Source: Phycisphaerae bacterium
GTDB taxonomy: Bacteria > Planctomycetota > Phycisphaerae > UBA1845
Reading direction: 5' to 3'
Length of the DNA stretch: 64,000 nt
Assembly: GCA_022072505.1 (NCBI GenBank)
Contig: JAJVHU010000007.1
Span: forward strand, 1-64,000
Below, in pieces: positions 47,036 through 56,304 of the stretch. The translations under genes were made by a program, and so were the position numbers. How positions within the stretch are numbered: the stretch's first letter is position 1; every line of letters begins with the position of its first letter. The notes beneath the pieces are model-generated. The model ran no database searches. It was not told the DNA's origin and saw only the letters and a list, made by a program, of their open reading frames with translations.

Positions 47036-48217
47036 CTACGCCAAGGCGCGCGATTTGGATCCCTTCTTCGTTTCCTTGGACGGACGGGGTTCGTCCCCCG
47101 GCGTGATCAGACGCTCCGCCAGGTCGCGGATCGCCTGACGCACCTTGCTCTTCGGACTGTACGTCAGCAGCGGAACGCCCAGGTTCACCGCCCCCCCCAC
47201 CGTCGACCAGTCGTCCGGCAGCGTCGCCGTCGGTTGAATGTTCAGCGTCGTCGCCACGTCGTCCGCCGACAGGTGCGCCGACTCCTTGCCCACGCGGTTG
47301 CACACGAGGCGCAGCCGGTCGAGGTTGTATCCCGCGTCGCGCATCGCATCGACGATCCGCACCGTGTTGCGCACGCTCGGCACGAGCAGTTGCACCAGCA
47401 GCAGGTTGAGGTCCGCCAGGTCCAGCACCGACTGCGCCCCCACGTCGAACCGCGTCGGTCCGTCCAGCACCACGTAGTCGTTGAACTGCACCAGCGACGA
47501 CAGCACCCCGACGCAATGCGCCGCGGTCATCGCGTCCGCCTGCGCCAGGTGCGCCGGCCGCGTCAGCGCCCGCACGCCGGTGTCGTGCCGGATCAAGGCC
47601 TTCTCGATCACCGATTGCTCGACCTGCTCCACCGTGTTGCAAAGGTCCGCCAGCGTGTACGAAGGCTCCAGATCCAGAAACGTCGCCACCTGTCCGAAGC
47701 GGTAGTCCAGGTCCACGACGACCACCCGCCCGCCGGAGACGTCCGCCAACTCCACTGCGAGGTTCACCGCCAGCGTCGTCGATCCCTGCCCCCCGCATCC
47801 GCTCAGGATCGAGATCAGCTTGCCGTGAGGCGGTTTCTCGCTGCGCTGCATGACCACGCGCTCCGTCGCTTCCACGAGCGTGGCCGGTTCCAGCGGTTTC
47901 GGAAGAAACTCGCGGATGCCCTTCCGCATCACTTCAATGATGAGCTTGCCGTCCGTATTCGCGGACGTGGCGAAGACCGCAAGCTGCGGGTTGGCGGTGA
48001 TCAGATCCCCGACGATGCTGAGCACCATCCGAGGGTCCGGATCCAGATTCAGGAGCAGAATCTCGGCAGGAACCTGGTGGATGATCTGTCCGAGCATCCC
48101 CGGCTGGTCCACTTCGGCGGCGATCTTCACGCCGTCGAGCTTCAGCAGAAGCCCGCGCAGTTGGGCCGCGAAGGCTTCGTCGGAATTAAGGATGATGAAT
48201 CGGACGCCCGTCGCCAT
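47036..48217 (-). CDS. cpaE: Tad pilus localisation ATPase CpaE/TadZ
   Basis: A 393-aa protein with a receiver-like N-terminal domain (residues 1-115) and a MinD/ParA-type ATPase domain. The deviant P-loop ILSGCGGQGSTTLAVN lacks the usual lysine doublet, and VVVVDLDYRFGQVATFLDL is the switch/Walker B region. The receiver fold keeps D in LLLNLDPD. CpaE/TadZ proteins place the pilus machine at the cell pole. The C-terminal tail is basic. Confidence 0.92.
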   Translation of the reverse strand: MATGVRFIILNSDEAFAAQLRGLLLKLDGVKIAAEVDQPGMLGQIIHQVPAEILLLNLDPDPRMVLSIVGDLITANPQLAVFATSANTDGKLIIEVMRKGIREFLPKPLEPATLVEATERVVMQRSEKPPHGKLISILSGCGGQGSTTLAVNLAVELADVSGGRVVVVDLDYRFGQVATFLDLEPSYTLADLCNTVEQVEQSVIEKALIRHDTGVRALTRPAHLAQADAMTAAHCVGVLSSLVQFNDYVVLDGPTRFDVGAQSVLDLADLNLLLVQLLVPSVRNTVRIVDAMRDAGYNLDRLRLVCNRVGKESAHLSADDVATTLNIQPTATLPDDWSTVGGAVNLGVPLLTYSPKSKVRQAIRDLAERLITPGDEPRPSKETKKGSKSRALA

Positions 48218-48424
48218 GAGCTGGACCGCTTCCTCCCGATCCGCCGCCGGTCCCGTAACCGCCGGGACGCTGACGTGAGGTCGGCTCCACCTACATCGGA
48301 GGTCGCGCGCCGCGCCTCGACTCCGCCAGCGTCCGGGAACGCCCGGACCGTCCGATCAGCGCGCGACTTCCCCGCGGGGTCGATAATCCGCCCCGTTCCC
48401 GAGCGCGGGCCTGCCCAACGAAAA

Positions 48425-48455
48425 CGGGCGGATCGCCGTCCTGACGACCCGCCCG
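48425..48455 (-). terminator. hairpin terminator after the VWA gene
   Basis: On the minus strand CGGGCGG ... CCGCCCG with a 17-nt loop is followed by TTTTCGTT, about 45 nt beyond the stop of the VWA/TadG gene. It would end the second transcription unit of the Tad locus before cpaE. Confidence 0.55.
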
Positions 48456-48498
48456 CCGCGTGGTTCTGAAAACCCGGGAAAACCCCGGATCGACCGGA

Positions 48499-50316
48499 TT
48501 ACTCGATGATCTCCACCGGCCTCTTGCCGCCGATCACCTCGAAAATCTCGATCAACTGCGCCGAGTACTCCTCGATGTCCGCGGTGTTGGCCGCGTAGTG
48601 CTGCCCCCCGCCGATCTCGGCGATCTCATCCATCAATCCGAGGTTGCAGTACGCCCCGACGCTGACGCAGAAAACCTGAATCCCCAGCGCCGCGGCCTCC
48701 TCCGCCATGTCCAGCGAGTACGCCTCGCCTCCGGAATAATCGCCCACGTCGCCGTCCTCGCTCACGTTGGCGTAACCGTCCGTCAGGAGCACCATCACCT
48801 TGCGGCTCGCGCCGCGCGCCCGGGAACTGGTCAGCTCCTCGATTCCCTTCTCCATGCCGCCGCCCATGTTCGTCCAGCCGTCGTAATGCGCCGCCTGCAT
48901 CTCCCGCAGCCGCGTGCTGACCTGCTGGACATCCATCGTCAGGTCCACCTCGTGATGCGCCGTCTCGCCGTAGATCTCCAGCGACATCTGATCGTCGCTG
49001 TCCAGGTCCGCGATGTACGCCGTCAGAACCTCCGTGGCGTTCTTCACCGATTCCATCGGCTGCGTCGGCGTGTCCGTGAACTCCGGCGTGTCGTCGTTGT
49101 AAGGCCGGCGCTCCATGAAGTAGTTCATGAGCGTCTTGGCGCCGAAACGATAACGGAACTTACTGTTCGCGTCATACATCCCGGTGTTGTTGCTCTTGAC
49201 GTAGTTCCCGATCCAGTCGAGCCAGATGTCCTTCGAGGCGTTGGCGCTTCGTCCGTTGATCGTCTCGACCCAGACCAGCTCATTGCTCTCGATGACGTCG
49301 TCGCCGTCGCCGGCGGAGTAGCCCATCCCCTGCCACATGCCGCCGGACTTCCCGCTCCGCCAGTGCGCAAGACCCAGCGCGACCGCCACGCGGTACTTGT
49401 ACTGCGAGCTGTCGTACGTGCTGCTGTTGATCTTGCTCCGCTCCGTCGAACTGTACCCCAGCTCCGTCAGGTACGTGTTCAACTGGCTGTTGCTCCAGCT
49501 CGATCCCGACGGCAACCGGATCAGCCCGCTGTCCGCCGCCGGATCGTAACCGGACGTGATCTCCTCCGTGCCGTACCCCAGCTCCTGCATGAAACCCCAC
49601 GCCGGTCCCGCCGCCTGCGGCGCGCCGCCGTCGTCGTTCCACCAGTCGTCAGGAACGTCGTCCTCGTCCCACAGTCCGCCGCCGTCGTCATCAATGCCGC
49701 CCGGCCAGGCGTCCCAGACGTCGTACAAGTTGATGTTCGTCGTCTTGTAGTGGACCAGCTCGCTGTCGTCCGTGTGCGAAGCCGACAGGTCCGCCACCAC
49801 CGCGATGTCGCGCGGGACCATCATCGCCATCGCGCTCGCCTGGACGTCGCTTTCCGCGATCCCCAGAACCTTGGCGAAGAACAACTGCGCCGCGCCGTTC
49901 GGCGACGCCTGCGTCTTCCGCACGATCACCCGCACCGCGTTCGGCATCACCGTCGTCTCGGTGAAGTCGTAACGCCCCGTCGAGTTGTTCAGCGACGCCC
50001 GGCCGAACACCACGTCCGTCTCCGTGTCCAGCGAGACCGTCCCGCCGAACACGTAGTTCGCCTCCGTGAACTCCTGCGCCGCGGCCGTCGCCACGCCGAT
50101 CGGCGAACCCTCGCTGTAATCCGAGAGCTTCGCCGCCGCCGCCAACGCCGCCGCGTCCGCCGTCCGCTGAAGATCCTGTCGCGTGTTGTAAAGCACGCCC
50201 ACGTCGATCGTCAGCGCCGCGAAGCCGATGAGCACCACCAGCATCACGGCGACCTGCACCGCGACGACGCCTCGCCGGCGTCGCGTCCGGGCGGGGGCCC
50301 GAGTGCGCCTGTTCAT
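48499..50316 (-). CDS. TadG-like protein with von Willebrand A domain
   Basis: A 605-aa protein. A basic N-terminus and single membrane helix (VVAVQVAVMLVVLIGFAALT) form the TadE/TadG-type anchor, followed by LYNTRQDLQRTADAAALAAA. A von Willebrand A domain has a split MIDAS: DLSAS in VVADLSASHTDDSEL, T in the GWTNMGGGME loop and D in VLLTDGYANVSE. A long acidic insert lies between MIDAS motif 1 and the rest. Such TadG proteins contribute to surface adhesion of Tad pili. The start at 50316 is chosen before the basic anchor; longer frames upstream lack support. Confidence 0.85.
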   Translation of the reverse strand: MNRRTRAPARTRRRRGVVAVQVAVMLVVLIGFAALTIDVGVLYNTRQDLQRTADAAALAAAAKLSDYSEGSPIGVATAAAQEFTEANYVFGGTVSLDTETDVVFGRASLNNSTGRYDFTETTVMPNAVRVIVRKTQASPNGAAQLFFAKVLGIAESDVQASAMAMMVPRDIAVVADLSASHTDDSELVHYKTTNINLYDVWDAWPGGIDDDGGGLWDEDDVPDDWWNDDGGAPQAAGPAWGFMQELGYGTEEITSGYDPAADSGLIRLPSGSSWSNSQLNTYLTELGYSSTERSKINSSTYDSSQYKYRVAVALGLAHWRSGKSGGMWQGMGYSAGDGDDVIESNELVWVETINGRSANASKDIWLDWIGNYVKSNNTGMYDANSKFRYRFGAKTLMNYFMERRPYNDDTPEFTDTPTQPMESVKNATEVLTAYIADLDSDDQMSLEIYGETAHHEVDLTMDVQQVSTRLREMQAAHYDGWTNMGGGMEKGIEELTSSRARGASRKVMVLLTDGYANVSEDGDVGDYSGGEAYSLDMAEEAAALGIQVFCVSVGAYCNLGLMDEIAEIGGGQHYAANTADIEEYSAQLIEIFEVIGGKRPVEIIE

Positions 50317-50467
50317 AACGCTTCTCCCTGAACCTGCCCCGGACAAGGACTTCGGGACCGGCCCGCACGCGGCGGAACCGCTCCTGAACCCGCGTGTACG
50401 CACACGCGGCTTCCCTCCGGGGCTTTCTGCAAACGCTTCGTTGTCGCCGCGGTCGCGCGGGCGCGCG

Positions 50468-51655
50468 TCAACGCACCAGGACGACCGGCTGATACACATA
50501 CCGGCTTTGCCCGCTCTGCTCTCCGACGATCACCGCATCATCAACAAGATAGGCGGGCTGGATGATCACGCGTTTCCCGCTCATCGGCCCCGTGAGCTTC
50601 ACGCTCAGGATGCGGATGCCCACGAATCCGACCACCGTGAAGGTCGCGTTGTTCCCCGGTCCGCTCACCTCCGTGAAGATCGGGATCGCCCGCGGCTGTC
50701 CGATGATCGCCGCCAGGTCGTCCTTGAATCCCGCGGACAACCCCGTGTCGCCGTTCAGCGGCAACGTCCCGTCGGAGCCGAGTTGGAGCGTCCCCCCGAA
50801 GTAGGACAGATCCTCTTCGTTGACGCCCTCGCGGATCTGCCGCGCAATGTCGTTCGTGCTGTTGTCGGACGATCCGATGTCCACCGTTCCGAAGTTCCCC
50901 GGCGGCAACTGCCCCTCCCCCGAACCCGGGTAAAGGTTGAGTTCGAGGATGCCGTCCGCCCCGGCGGAAACCTCGCCCGTATCCGGGTCGTACGCGAAGT
51001 GATCGCCCGTCGTCAGGTCGCCCGCCAGCAGGCTCTCCCACGCCGACTTCTTCAGTGCAAAAGGAAGCAGACCGGCGTTGCCGGTCTTGTCCGTCACTCT
51101 CCAGCCGACCACCCCGTCGTAGAACGCCGCGGTCGCCGACGCCGAAATGTCCTTCTCGTGATGACCGAGCAGGCTCGCGAAATAAAGGCTGATCGGTCCG
51201 TTGCGCTCCCCGTCACGGCGAAGCAGCACCCGGACCGCGTTGTAATCCGCCGGATCCCCGTCGAAGCTCATCTCCTCGGTCGGGTCGTTCGGACGGTTGA
51301 GCCGTCCGAGTACGAGGTCGCCGCCGGGGTCGTTTTCGGCGTTCAACTCCACCACCGGCGAAAGATTGACCACCGCGTTCTCATAAGCGACCGCGGCGCC
51401 GTCCCGACGCGTCTCCAGGATCACGCTCTCCACGTGATCCGCTCCGCGCAGGCGATCCTGATCCAGCAGGCGCCAGGCGGCGCTCATCGAACCCGCATCC
51501 GCGGATTGCTGGGCCTCGCCCCGCGCCCGGTACATCATCCCCACGTCAACCGTCAGCGCCGCCAGACCCATGATCAGCAGCAACGCCACTCCGACGGACA
51601 CGACGGTCAGTCCGCGGCGGCGGTTCACCTTGTTTCTTCCCGTTGCGACGAGCAT
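50468..51655 (-). CDS. TadG-like pilus-associated protein without VWA domain
   Basis: A 395-aa protein with a TadG/pseudopilin-like N-terminus: RRRGLTVVSVGVALLLIM, then GLAALTVDVGMMYRARGEAQ and QSADAGSMSAAW. The rest is a beta-rich extracytoplasmic domain (AVRVLLRRDGERNGPISLYF, ATFTVVGFVGIRILSVKL). It lacks MIDAS motifs. Its N-terminal half parallels the VWA protein next to it (AQLFFAKVLG versus SLYFASLLG), so the two are probably paralogues that lost or gained the VWA module. Confidence 0.8.
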   Translation of the reverse strand: MLVATGRNKVNRRRGLTVVSVGVALLLIMGLAALTVDVGMMYRARGEAQQSADAGSMSAAWRLLDQDRLRGADHVESVILETRRDGAAVAYENAVVNLSPVVELNAENDPGGDLVLGRLNRPNDPTEEMSFDGDPADYNAVRVLLRRDGERNGPISLYFASLLGHHEKDISASATAAFYDGVVGWRVTDKTGNAGLLPFALKKSAWESLLAGDLTTGDHFAYDPDTGEVSAGADGILELNLYPGSGEGQLPPGNFGTVDIGSSDNSTNDIARQIREGVNEEDLSYFGGTLQLGSDGTLPLNGDTGLSAGFKDDLAAIIGQPRAIPIFTEVSGPGNNATFTVVGFVGIRILSVKLTGPMSGKRVIIQPAYLVDDAVIVGEQSGQSRYVYQPVVLVR

Positions 51656-51730
51656 CGTTGTGTTCTCCCTCGAAGCGCGGCCGGGGACCGGGGGGCGCGG
51701 CGTCGGCGCGCGGTGTTTTCCCCGCTCCCG

Positions 51731-52375
51731 TTACATCACTCTCCGAGGCGTGTTGTCCTCCGCGATCAATCCGTCCCGTCCGTAGTAGCGCACCCGTTTC
51801 AGAACCAGGCTCTCCACCCGGTTCGATCCGAACGACACGCACGCGTTCGCCGCCGAAAAATCCGCACGGTACTGGCCCAGATCCGCCAGGTTCGCCGAAC
51901 TCGAGATGTACATGTCCCGCCCGAAGCTCCCCCAGGTCGTTGAATGCCCGTCCTGGATCGAGATCGTCAGCGACACGCCGTCCGTCTGCAGCGACTGCGT
52001 CCACCGGATCGTCTCCGCCTGCGTGCTCAGCGTCCGCGATTCCACGCTGCGCATCCGCAACAGCGTTTCCTCCCGGTAGCTGTGCAGTTGAATCCCTCCC
52101 GGCGTGAACTCCGGCGTCTCCCGGTGGTTCCACAGAATCTGCGCGTAATACGTGTCCATGTTCGGGAAGGGCGACATCACCGTCGTGAACTGCGGTGACA
52201 CCCGGTCCACGTGCGGTTCATTCAGCACCAGCTCCCAGTCCTCCTCCACCCGGATGACCGGGTCCGACTCTTGCGGCATCGCCCAGAACACGCCGGCGGC
52301 CGACGCCGCCAGAACGACCGTGCAAGACGGCGCCACCAAGGCGCGACGTTTCCCCCCTTTGAATCGCGGCAACAT
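51731..52375 (-). CDS. unknown exported protein within the Tad locus
   Basis: A 214-aa protein with a basic start and one hydrophobic segment (LVAPSCTVVLAASAAGVFWA), then a soluble domain with repeated aromatic and polar patterns (TTWGSFGRDMYISSSANLAD). I recognise no family. It is the first gene of the middle Tad transcription unit, after the cpaC terminator and directly before the two TadG-like genes. It is plausibly a minor pilus or envelope component. Confidence 0.7.
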   Translation of the reverse strand: MLPRFKGGKRRALVAPSCTVVLAASAAGVFWAMPQESDPVIRVEEDWELVLNEPHVDRVSPQFTTVMSPFPNMDTYYAQILWNHRETPEFTPGGIQLHSYREETLLRMRSVESRTLSTQAETIRWTQSLQTDGVSLTISIQDGHSTTWGSFGRDMYISSSANLADLGQYRADFSAANACVSFGSNRVESLVLKRVRYYGRDGLIAEDNTPRRVM

Positions 52376-52766
52376 GACGGTCTCCTTGTGCTCGCCTCGG
52401 AGGGGCCCGTCACGATCGCGGGATCATCGCCGCGTGACGCATTCACCAGCGAAAGGGGGACGCGGGAAATGCGCCTCAACACGGCAGTTTCCGCCCGAGG
52501 CTCTGAGGAATAACCTAAGATACGGCGCGCCCGCGGGTCGGACGCGCAGCCGTTGCGCGAAGGTGATCGGACCGCCCCGGGTCGCACGAGCGGCGCATGA
52601 TCGGACGCCGCTCCCGTCCGAAACCGGCGACCCCGCGTCCGGCGATATCCGGTGAATCCGCGGGCGGCGCTCAAAAAAAGAGAAAGGGCGGGGTCCGCCC
52701 GCCCTGCTTTCTACAATTCGGTTGATCCCGCGCGCCGATCTGCGATGGCGATAAGCCGGAAGTCGA
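52376..52766. other. intergenic region between Tad sub-operons
   Basis: A 391-bp spacer holding the cpaC terminator near its right end. No gene is evident. The promoter of the downstream unit (unknown protein plus TadG pair) should lie in the left part, but I could not identify it. Confidence 0.5.
52673..52705 (-). terminator. rho-independent terminator after cpaC
   Basis: On the minus strand AGGGCGGG, a 5-nt loop and CCCGCCCT form a near-perfect stem, followed by TTCTCTTTTTTT. It lies about 62 nt past the cpaC stop codon and would separate flp-cpaA-tadE-cpaB-cpaC from the genes beyond. Confidence 0.8.
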
Positions 52767-54311
52767 TCAGCGTTTCCCGTCCGCGTAGCCCCACGCGCCG
52801 CGGATCGACAGGCTTTCCGGACTCGGCGCGGCGCCCGCGCCTCCGCCGTTGTCCGACGGCGCGGCCTCGTGCGTCGCCGGAGGCGCCGCGGCGCCGCCTT
52901 CCGCCGGTCCCTTGCCCTCCACCTCGCCGAGGAAATAAAGCTCGAAATCCGACGGCTCGACCAGGAACTGCCCCGGAACCGGCGACACCTGCTCCGGATG
53001 AAGCGGCGCCACGATCTCCGGCGTCACCAGAATCACCAGCTCCGTCTCGCTCTTGCGGAACTCGATCGACCGGAACAGCGCGCCCAGGATCGGAACCTCG
53101 CCGATGCCCGGAACGCTGCTCGCCACGGCCCGGATATTCTCACTGAGCAATCCCGCGATCGCGATCGTCTGTCCGTTGCCCACCTCGACCGTCGTCTCCG
53201 CCGACCGGTTCGTCAGTCCGGGCACGACGAACCCGCCGATCTCCACCGCCGCCGAGAAATCCGTCTCCGACACTTCCGGGTTGATCCGCAGGCGGATCCG
53301 CTGATGCGCCTCCACCAGCGGCGTGAAATTCAGACGCACGCCGAACTCGCGGAACTCGATCGTGATCGCGTTCGAGGCCGTGCTCTGCGGCACGGGGATC
53401 GGAAACTCCCCGCCCGCCAGGAACGACGCCGTCTCCCCGCTGATGCACACGAGGTTCGGCTCCGCCAGCACCTTCAGGAGCGAGTTGTTCGTCAGCGCCT
53501 GAAGGAAAAGCTGCATCTGAACGCGCGGGAACCCCAGCGACAACGTCGAGTTCGGCGACAGCGGGATGCCCTCCGTCCCCGTCAGGAACGGAATGTCCCC
53601 CAGCACGTTCGCGTCCGCCGCCGCCCCGATGTTGATCGGGTTGATGCTGCCGATCTGGTTGACCGCGAACATGTCGCGGAAGTCGTCCCCCGCGATGAAC
53701 CCGTTGATCCCGAGCTGACGCACCGCCCCGCGGTTCACCTCCGCCACCGTGCAGCGCAGCAGCACCTGGCGCTCGCCCGAGACCCGAAGATGATTCTGGA
53801 CGGTCGTCTGCGACCCCGTCCGCGCCGACGGCGGGAGGAAAAGCTGCGCCAACTCCGCCATCCGCTGCGCGTTCTCCGCGCTGCTGACCACGCCGGTCAG
53901 CACGATGTTCCCCATCACGCTCGAGACCTCGACCTCCGCTTGCGGATCGATCTGACCCACCGCCTCCTGAAGCGCGTCGAGGTTCAGCTCCACCGAGATC
54001 TCGAGCACGCTTTGCTGACTCTGAGGCCCCCACAGCACGACCTGCGTCGTGCCGTAGCTCATCCCCGTAATCAGCAGTTGGCGCGGTCCGATCGCCTCGA
54101 CCCCCGCCACGTGGCTCGCCACGACGTGAACGCGCGAGACCTCGGTCGACGTGTCCACCAGGACGCTGCGGTCCAGCGGCACCGCGACCCGGAGCTGCTG
54201 CTCCGTGAAGTCCCGGATCTGTATTGAGAAGTCCTGCGCCGGCGCGGGCGAGACAACGCACGCCAGCGCGATCAGAACCGCCGTCCCCGAACCCATCCGT
54301 TGGTCCTTCAT
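52767..54311 (-). CDS. cpaC: Tad pilus secretin CpaC/RcpA
   Basis: A 514-aa outer-membrane secretin. It has a signal peptide (GTAVLIALACVVSPAPAQ) and a pilus-type N-terminal domain (LDRSVLVDTSTEVSRVHVVA). A BON-like region follows (VMGNIVLTGVVSSAENAQRM), then the secretin core with LLRCTVAEVNRGAVRQLGIN, FLAGGEFPIPVP and PGIGEVPILGALFRSIEFRK and the closing VILVTPEIVAPL. It forms the outer-membrane channel for the Flp pilus. The C-terminal about 60 residues are an Ala/Gly/Pro-rich extension. It lies 40 nt downstream of cpaB. Confidence 0.95.
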   Translation of the reverse strand: MKDQRMGSGTAVLIALACVVSPAPAQDFSIQIRDFTEQQLRVAVPLDRSVLVDTSTEVSRVHVVASHVAGVEAIGPRQLLITGMSYGTTQVVLWGPQSQQSVLEISVELNLDALQEAVGQIDPQAEVEVSSVMGNIVLTGVVSSAENAQRMAELAQLFLPPSARTGSQTTVQNHLRVSGERQVLLRCTVAEVNRGAVRQLGINGFIAGDDFRDMFAVNQIGSINPINIGAAADANVLGDIPFLTGTEGIPLSPNSTLSLGFPRVQMQLFLQALTNNSLLKVLAEPNLVCISGETASFLAGGEFPIPVPQSTASNAITIEFREFGVRLNFTPLVEAHQRIRLRINPEVSETDFSAAVEIGGFVVPGLTNRSAETTVEVGNGQTIAIAGLLSENIRAVASSVPGIGEVPILGALFRSIEFRKSETELVILVTPEIVAPLHPEQVSPVPGQFLVEPSDFELYFLGEVEGKGPAEGGAAAPPATHEAAPSDNGGGAGAAPSPESLSIRGAWGYADGKR

Positions 54312-54350
54312 GTTCTTGCCTTCCTTAGCTTGTGCGTCGAATTGTCCCGG

Positions 54351-55487
54351 TTATTCGCCGACGGGCCCCCGGTCCTCGCCGGTCTCCACGTCTTCGTCGT
54401 CCACGCGGTTCTCCACCGGCGCGGGTCGGCGCGATGCGTCGCCCTGAGGCTGCGGCCGGAACGGTGAGTTCTGACCCGTCGCAAGACCCGGCTGGATCGA
54501 CACGACGTTGTTCGAATTCGCGTTCTCGTACGTGATCCGGAACGCCTGCGACCGGGTTCCCGGCGCGGTCGATCCGTAAGACAGAATCATGGAGAACTCC
54601 GGCGGAGGAGGAGGCAGCGTCTCCGCAACGGTCGGCGGCGGCGTCTGAGAGCTTCCCGTGTCGCCCCCCTTGAGCATCGATCCCAGCAGGTTGAACATCC
54701 CCGCCCCGGACTCGGTCGACGCCGCTGCTTCCGTCGCCGCCTCCCCGGTATTCATCATCGACGCCAGCAATTCCTTGCTCTTCGCCGTGAACTTCTCGTC
54801 CGAGATCGTCTCGTCTTCGTCGCCACGCATCGCCAGCGTCACCTTGCCGCGCGTCGCCGCCAGGTGCAGCTTCGGAACGTCCGCCTCCTGAACGAGCAGC
54901 GTCGCCGAGCGCGCGACCTTTCCCTTGGTGCTGGCCGCGCCCTTGCCGGTCCCCCCGGCGCCCAGACCGATCGCCGCCACTTCCACCCGCTGAAGCACCA
55001 CTTCCGCGATCGTCTCCTTGTGCTTCGAGTTCGATTGCTCGATGTCCATCACCACGATGACGTCGACCCAGTCCCCCGGACGCACGTTGAACGCCACGCC
55101 CGTCACTTCGTCGATCTCCACGCCTACCGCCCGGTATCCCGGCGTGATCCGTCCCGGAACGCCCTGCGGCGTCCCCGGCTCCGCGAGCATCGACTTCAGG
55201 ATCGACGCCCCCTTCGGAATCGACTTCGCCGAAACGCGCCCGATCACGTCTTCCAATTTCACGAAATCCGGATCCGTCGCCATCGGTTTGTCCAGCGTGG
55301 ACGCCGATTCAAGCATCTCCTTCGTGATCTCGACCGTCGCGTCAATGTCCTGTTTCGCGCGCACCACCTGGCGCGCCGTCTCCGTCGACGAGCCCCTCGC
55401 TTTGCGCACCGTGTCCATCCCGAACTTGATGGCCAGAAGCCCCATCCCCAGCCCCAACACCAGCGGTATGATCGCCTTGCCCTTCAT
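54351..55487 (-). CDS. cpaB: Tad pilus assembly protein CpaB/RcpC
   Basis: A 378-aa protein with an N-terminal membrane segment (AIIPLVLGLGMGLLAIKFGM), an SAF domain (VVRAKQDIDATVEITKEMLE, LEDVIGRVSAKSIPKGASIL) and the RcpC domain (PGYRAVGVEIDEVTGVAFNV, RPGDWVDVIVVMDIE). It links the secretin to the inner-membrane platform. The C-terminal 130 residues are low-complexity, rich in P, T and D. The start at 55487 (MKGKAI) fits the membrane anchor. Confidence 0.93.
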   Translation of the reverse strand: MKGKAIIPLVLGLGMGLLAIKFGMDTVRKARGSSTETARQVVRAKQDIDATVEITKEMLESASTLDKPMATDPDFVKLEDVIGRVSAKSIPKGASILKSMLAEPGTPQGVPGRITPGYRAVGVEIDEVTGVAFNVRPGDWVDVIVVMDIEQSNSKHKETIAEVVLQRVEVAAIGLGAGGTGKGAASTKGKVARSATLLVQEADVPKLHLAATRGKVTLAMRGDEDETISDEKFTAKSKELLASMMNTGEAATEAAASTESGAGMFNLLGSMLKGGDTGSSQTPPPTVAETLPPPPPEFSMILSYGSTAPGTRSQAFRITYENANSNNVVSIQPGLATGQNSPFRPQPQGDASRRPAPVENRVDDEDVETGEDRGPVGE

Positions 55488-55847
55488 CGTGTTCGTTCCT
55501 GTTGCAAAATCCCCGCGTTTGTGGGCCTGATCCTGACGCCCCACCCGTCGCTCTTGCGCCGTCGGATCCCGCCGTGCGACGCCCCGCGCGGCGCGATCTC
55601 CGCGATCGCCCGCGCCCTATCGGACGCCCTGTCGCTCCATCGACCATTTCACGCGCGGGGTTTACCTCGCCCATCCCTGCGCCCGACCGGCGGATTCCGC
55701 GCGGTCCGCCGCCCGCCGGATCCCCGGCGTAAACGACCGGCGGGGACCGTCGATCCTGCGCCGCGCGGCCTTCGCCCCGCGACCCACGATCCACGACCCC
55801 CGCCGTTGACCCCCCGCGCCCGCGGCGATCCTCGCCAGGCGCCTCCG
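55488..55847. other. spacer between tadE and cpaB, no gene seen
   Basis: A 360-bp gap within the pilus operon with no convincing frame, promoter or terminator. It is very GC-rich. The size is unusual between genes that are normally tightly packed. Confidence 0.45.
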
Positions 55848-56300
55848 CTATTCCTCGGCGTCGCCCATGCCCTCCTTGCGCATCGAGCAGCTCCCGGTCA
55901 GGTCATAATCCCGCGCACCGAAGAACTCGCCCATCAACGACACGTCCGCCGCCGGAACCCGCACCACCACCGACTCCACCGGCTTCTCGATCGTCGCGTG
56001 CTCCATCTCGATCGTCACCGTCAGACCCAGCGGCGCCACCACTTCGTTGACGCGCTCCACGATGTCCGACTCGCTCGAGGTGCTCAGCACCGCCACGCGG
56101 CAGCCCTCCCGCGCCGCGTTCATCAGTCCTTGCCGGACCATGAACATCCACCCGTACTCCATGATCCCGAAAAGCACCGTCAGCAGCAGCGGAAGCACGA
56201 CCGCGAATTCCACGATCGTCGCCGCCCGCCGCCGGTCGCCCGTCATCCGCCGCGCAAGCCTCCTGAAACGCCTTGCGCCCGACCCGGTCCGCATCGTCAT
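55848..56300 (-). CDS. tadE: TadE-like pseudopilin
   Basis: A 150-aa protein with an arginine-rich leader followed by RAATIVEFAVVLPLLLTVLF, the TadE/pseudopilin helix with the conserved glutamate five residues in. Then GIMEYGWMFMVRQGLMNAAR and EGCRVAVLS follow, and a short soluble domain ending in a cysteine-containing tail. Members are processed by CpaA and needed for pilus assembly. It starts 5 nt before cpaA ends on the same strand. Confidence 0.9.
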   Translation of the reverse strand: MTMRTGSGARRFRRLARRMTGDRRRAATIVEFAVVLPLLLTVLFGIMEYGWMFMVRQGLMNAAREGCRVAVLSTSSESDIVERVNEVVAPLGLTVTIEMEHATIEKPVESVVVRVPAADVSLMGEFFGARDYDLTGSCSMRKEGMGDAEE

Positions 56301-56304
56301 GTTT

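Noticed and set aside
48460-50331. 623-codon plus-strand frame
   Set aside because: Antisense shadow of the TadG/VWA gene, with R/H/V-rich composition.
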